Below, piece after piece: positions 63,025 through 64,000 of a DNA stretch of 64,000 bases. Source of the DNA: Verrucomicrobiota bacterium (GTDB lineage: Bacteria > Verrucomicrobiota > Verrucomicrobiia > Limisphaerales > UBA11320); the NCBI GenBank assembly GCA_016199985.1, contig JACQFQ010000057.1, positions 1 through 64,000 on the forward strand. Direction: 5' to 3'. A model generated the notes under the pieces. That model had not been told where the DNA came from and made no database searches. It saw only the letters and a program-made list of their open reading frames with translations. Each line of letters starts with the position of its first letter. The stretch's first letter is position 1. Made by a program: the position numbers and the translations under genes.

Positions 63025-64000
63025 TCAGCCGCCGGCCCGCTTCGAGATTTGCAGCCTGAAGAAACGGGGCGAAGGCGGGGAGGTCGCGGGCTTTACGGTG
63101 ACTTGATCCACCCCTGCTTTTTCCACGCGCGAAACTTCCTGAACTTCCAAGGTCGTCCACGCGCCCACATCCCAGGGTGTGGATGTCGACTCGAGCCTCA
63201 CGTCCAGGTCGAGGGCTAGTCGATTTTCGGCGTAATCAAACAGCAAACCGCCGTCCGCGGCGAGACGGGCGGAGAAGAGACTGTCGGATGTTTGCAGCGG
63301 ATGGGATCCGAACAGGTATTCGAAACCGTTCACGACGCCGTCCGCGTCGGGGTCGGCGTCGAACGCGGTCCGGGCCGCGTCGCCCGCGCCGCTGCCGAAG
63401 GCCGACAACACCCACGCGTCGTAAGTCCCAGGACGCGGCAGGAGACGACCCGACGCTTCAGCCGACCGCGCGGACTCGTTCTCGATCCAGTCCACCGCGA
63501 CGACCTCGTATCGATAAGTCGCCCCGTACACGACATTCGTGTCCAGGAAGGACGTCGCGGTCAGCGAGGGCGCGACTCGGACGAATCCGCCCGTCGGCGT
63601 GCTTGCGCGGTAAACCACATAACGAAGAAGGTCGGGCGCGGTGGACGCGTTCCACGTGAGTCGAAGCTGGTTCGTGGTCGCGACGACGTGGAGCCCCGTC
63701 GTCGGGGGAGGCCCCGAGACATCGGTGGGTTGGACCGGCTTTATGAACCGCCAGCGCACGCTGTCTCGCACGGTTCCGGCGGATTCCATCGCATAGCCGA
63801 TCGACGTGGGCGCTCCGTTGGCGTCGTCGACCCGCGCCAATCGCAAACGCTTGTTGTCCCCTGAGTGGTCCAGAAAGAAGTAGCCATTGGCGTCGGGAAC
63901 GATCTGCCACTCGACGGACGCGCCGACGGATCCGGGCGGCGCCAAGTCCACGGACGTTCCCTCTGATCGCAGCCGCCGGCCATCCCTTAGCGAGACCAGG
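63025..64000 (-). CDS. Exported fibronectin-type protein, 5' end beyond window
   Basis: The 3' part of a longer gene; its frame stays open to the right edge of the window, so at least 324 residues are present and the start is missing. The first visible part (RLRSEGTSVDLAPPGS, then VPDANGYFFLDHSGDNKRLR) looks like a ricin-like or carbohydrate-binding repeat. A fibronectin type III domain follows (LRLTWNASTAPDLLRYVVYR; TNVVYGATYRYEVVAVDW). The C-terminus has DADPDADGVVNGFEYLFGS, a calcium-binding-type linker, and a beta-rich tail ending FFRLQISKRAGG. This tail type is frequent in exported Verrucomicrobia hydrolases. The enzyme part, if any, lies outside. Confidence 0.8.
   Translation of the reverse strand, partial: LVSLRDGRRLRSEGTSVDLAPPGSVGASVEWQIVPDANGYFFLDHSGDNKRLRLARVDDANGAPTSIGYAMESAGTVRDSVRWRFIKPVQPTDVSGPPPTTGLHVVATTNQLRLTWNASTAPDLLRYVVYRASTPTGGFVRVAPSLTATSFLDTNVVYGATYRYEVVAVDWIENESARSAEASGRLLPRPGTYDAWVLSAFGSGAGDAARTAFDADPDADGVVNGFEYLFGSHPLQTSDSLFSARLAADGGLLFDYAENRLALDLDVRLESTSTPWDVGAWTTLEVQEVSRVEKAGVDQVTVKPATSPPSPRFFRLQISKRAGG

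Noticed and set aside
1-64000. tRNA, rRNA or CRISPR features
   Set aside because: No tRNA T-arm/acceptor pattern, rRNA segment, or regularly spaced direct repeats was found in the intergenic regions by eye.

Overview
The window looks like a chromosomal segment from a high-GC member of the Verrucomicrobiota, probably of the Limisphaerales/Pedosphaera type. This is inferred from gene content and was not tested by a search. The markers are a PVC-type CxxCH protein with HEAT-like repeats (3573-6599), a double Planctomycete-type cytochrome fused to a formylglycine-enzyme-like domain (9648-11390), a pseudopilin with an xDGxVRFL-type C-terminus (51571-52302), exported proteins with a shared C-terminal beta module, and a DUF3568 lipoprotein. 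No rRNA, tRNA, CRISPR array or intact insertion sequence was seen.

Layout. 1-12 kb: a VOC protein, a cupredoxin-Ig protein, an exported hypothetical, an Hcp-like tube protein that carries a signal peptide, the PVC cytochrome, xylulokinase, MoeA, the cytochrome/FGE fusion and a DsbA-like protein. 12-16.4 kb: an SDR protein and a glcD-membrane protein-glcF cluster (glycolate oxidation). 16.4-24 kb: an orphan CheA, a GAF-PAS hybrid histidine kinase, and pyruvate phosphate dikinase with a hairpin terminator. 24-29.4 kb: an ABC ATPase, dnaA, a 1.7 kb noncoding region with DnaA-box-like sites and an AT-rich tract (candidate oriC), and a decayed Rhs gene. 29-35 kb: a membrane spermidine-synthase-like protein, a 239 bp inverted-repeat element, an RraA-family protein, a repeat-rich gap, a YkgJ-family cysteine-cluster protein and a dicarboxylate symporter. 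35-38 kb: a translationally coupled HAD / unknown / PfkB-kinase cassette. 38-43.4 kb: five consecutive two-component genes (OmpR-type pair, NarX/NarL-type pair, REC-kinase hybrid).

43.4-46.7 kb (minus strand) is the most interesting part. A small Sec-exported RNase A-like toxin overlaps by ATGA a CdiI-type immunity gene, followed by an RmlD-like reductase and an rRNA/tRNA 2'-O-methyltransferase. Next to it is a secreted protein with two CCxxC HMA-like domains and a strong terminator. 46.9-51 kb: a cupin and three overlapping CNNM/CorC-type genes. 51-58 kb: a small membrane-anchored hypothetical, a pseudopilin, a YugP-like zinc protease, an ABC binding protein plus ATPase without a permease, and a DUF3568 lipoprotein overlapping an exported amidase. 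58-64 kb: a lipoprotein aldose 1-epimerase with a near-consensus promoter, FluC, TerC, YraN, a YifB/ComM ATPase, and the 3' part of an exported fibronectin-type protein that runs off the right edge.

Functionally the window combines housekeeping genes (dnaA, moeA, yraN, yifB, ppdK), sugar and glycolate metabolism (xylB, galM, glcDF, ppdK, the PfkB cassette), a dense set of signalling genes, and exported surface, redox or antagonism proteins.
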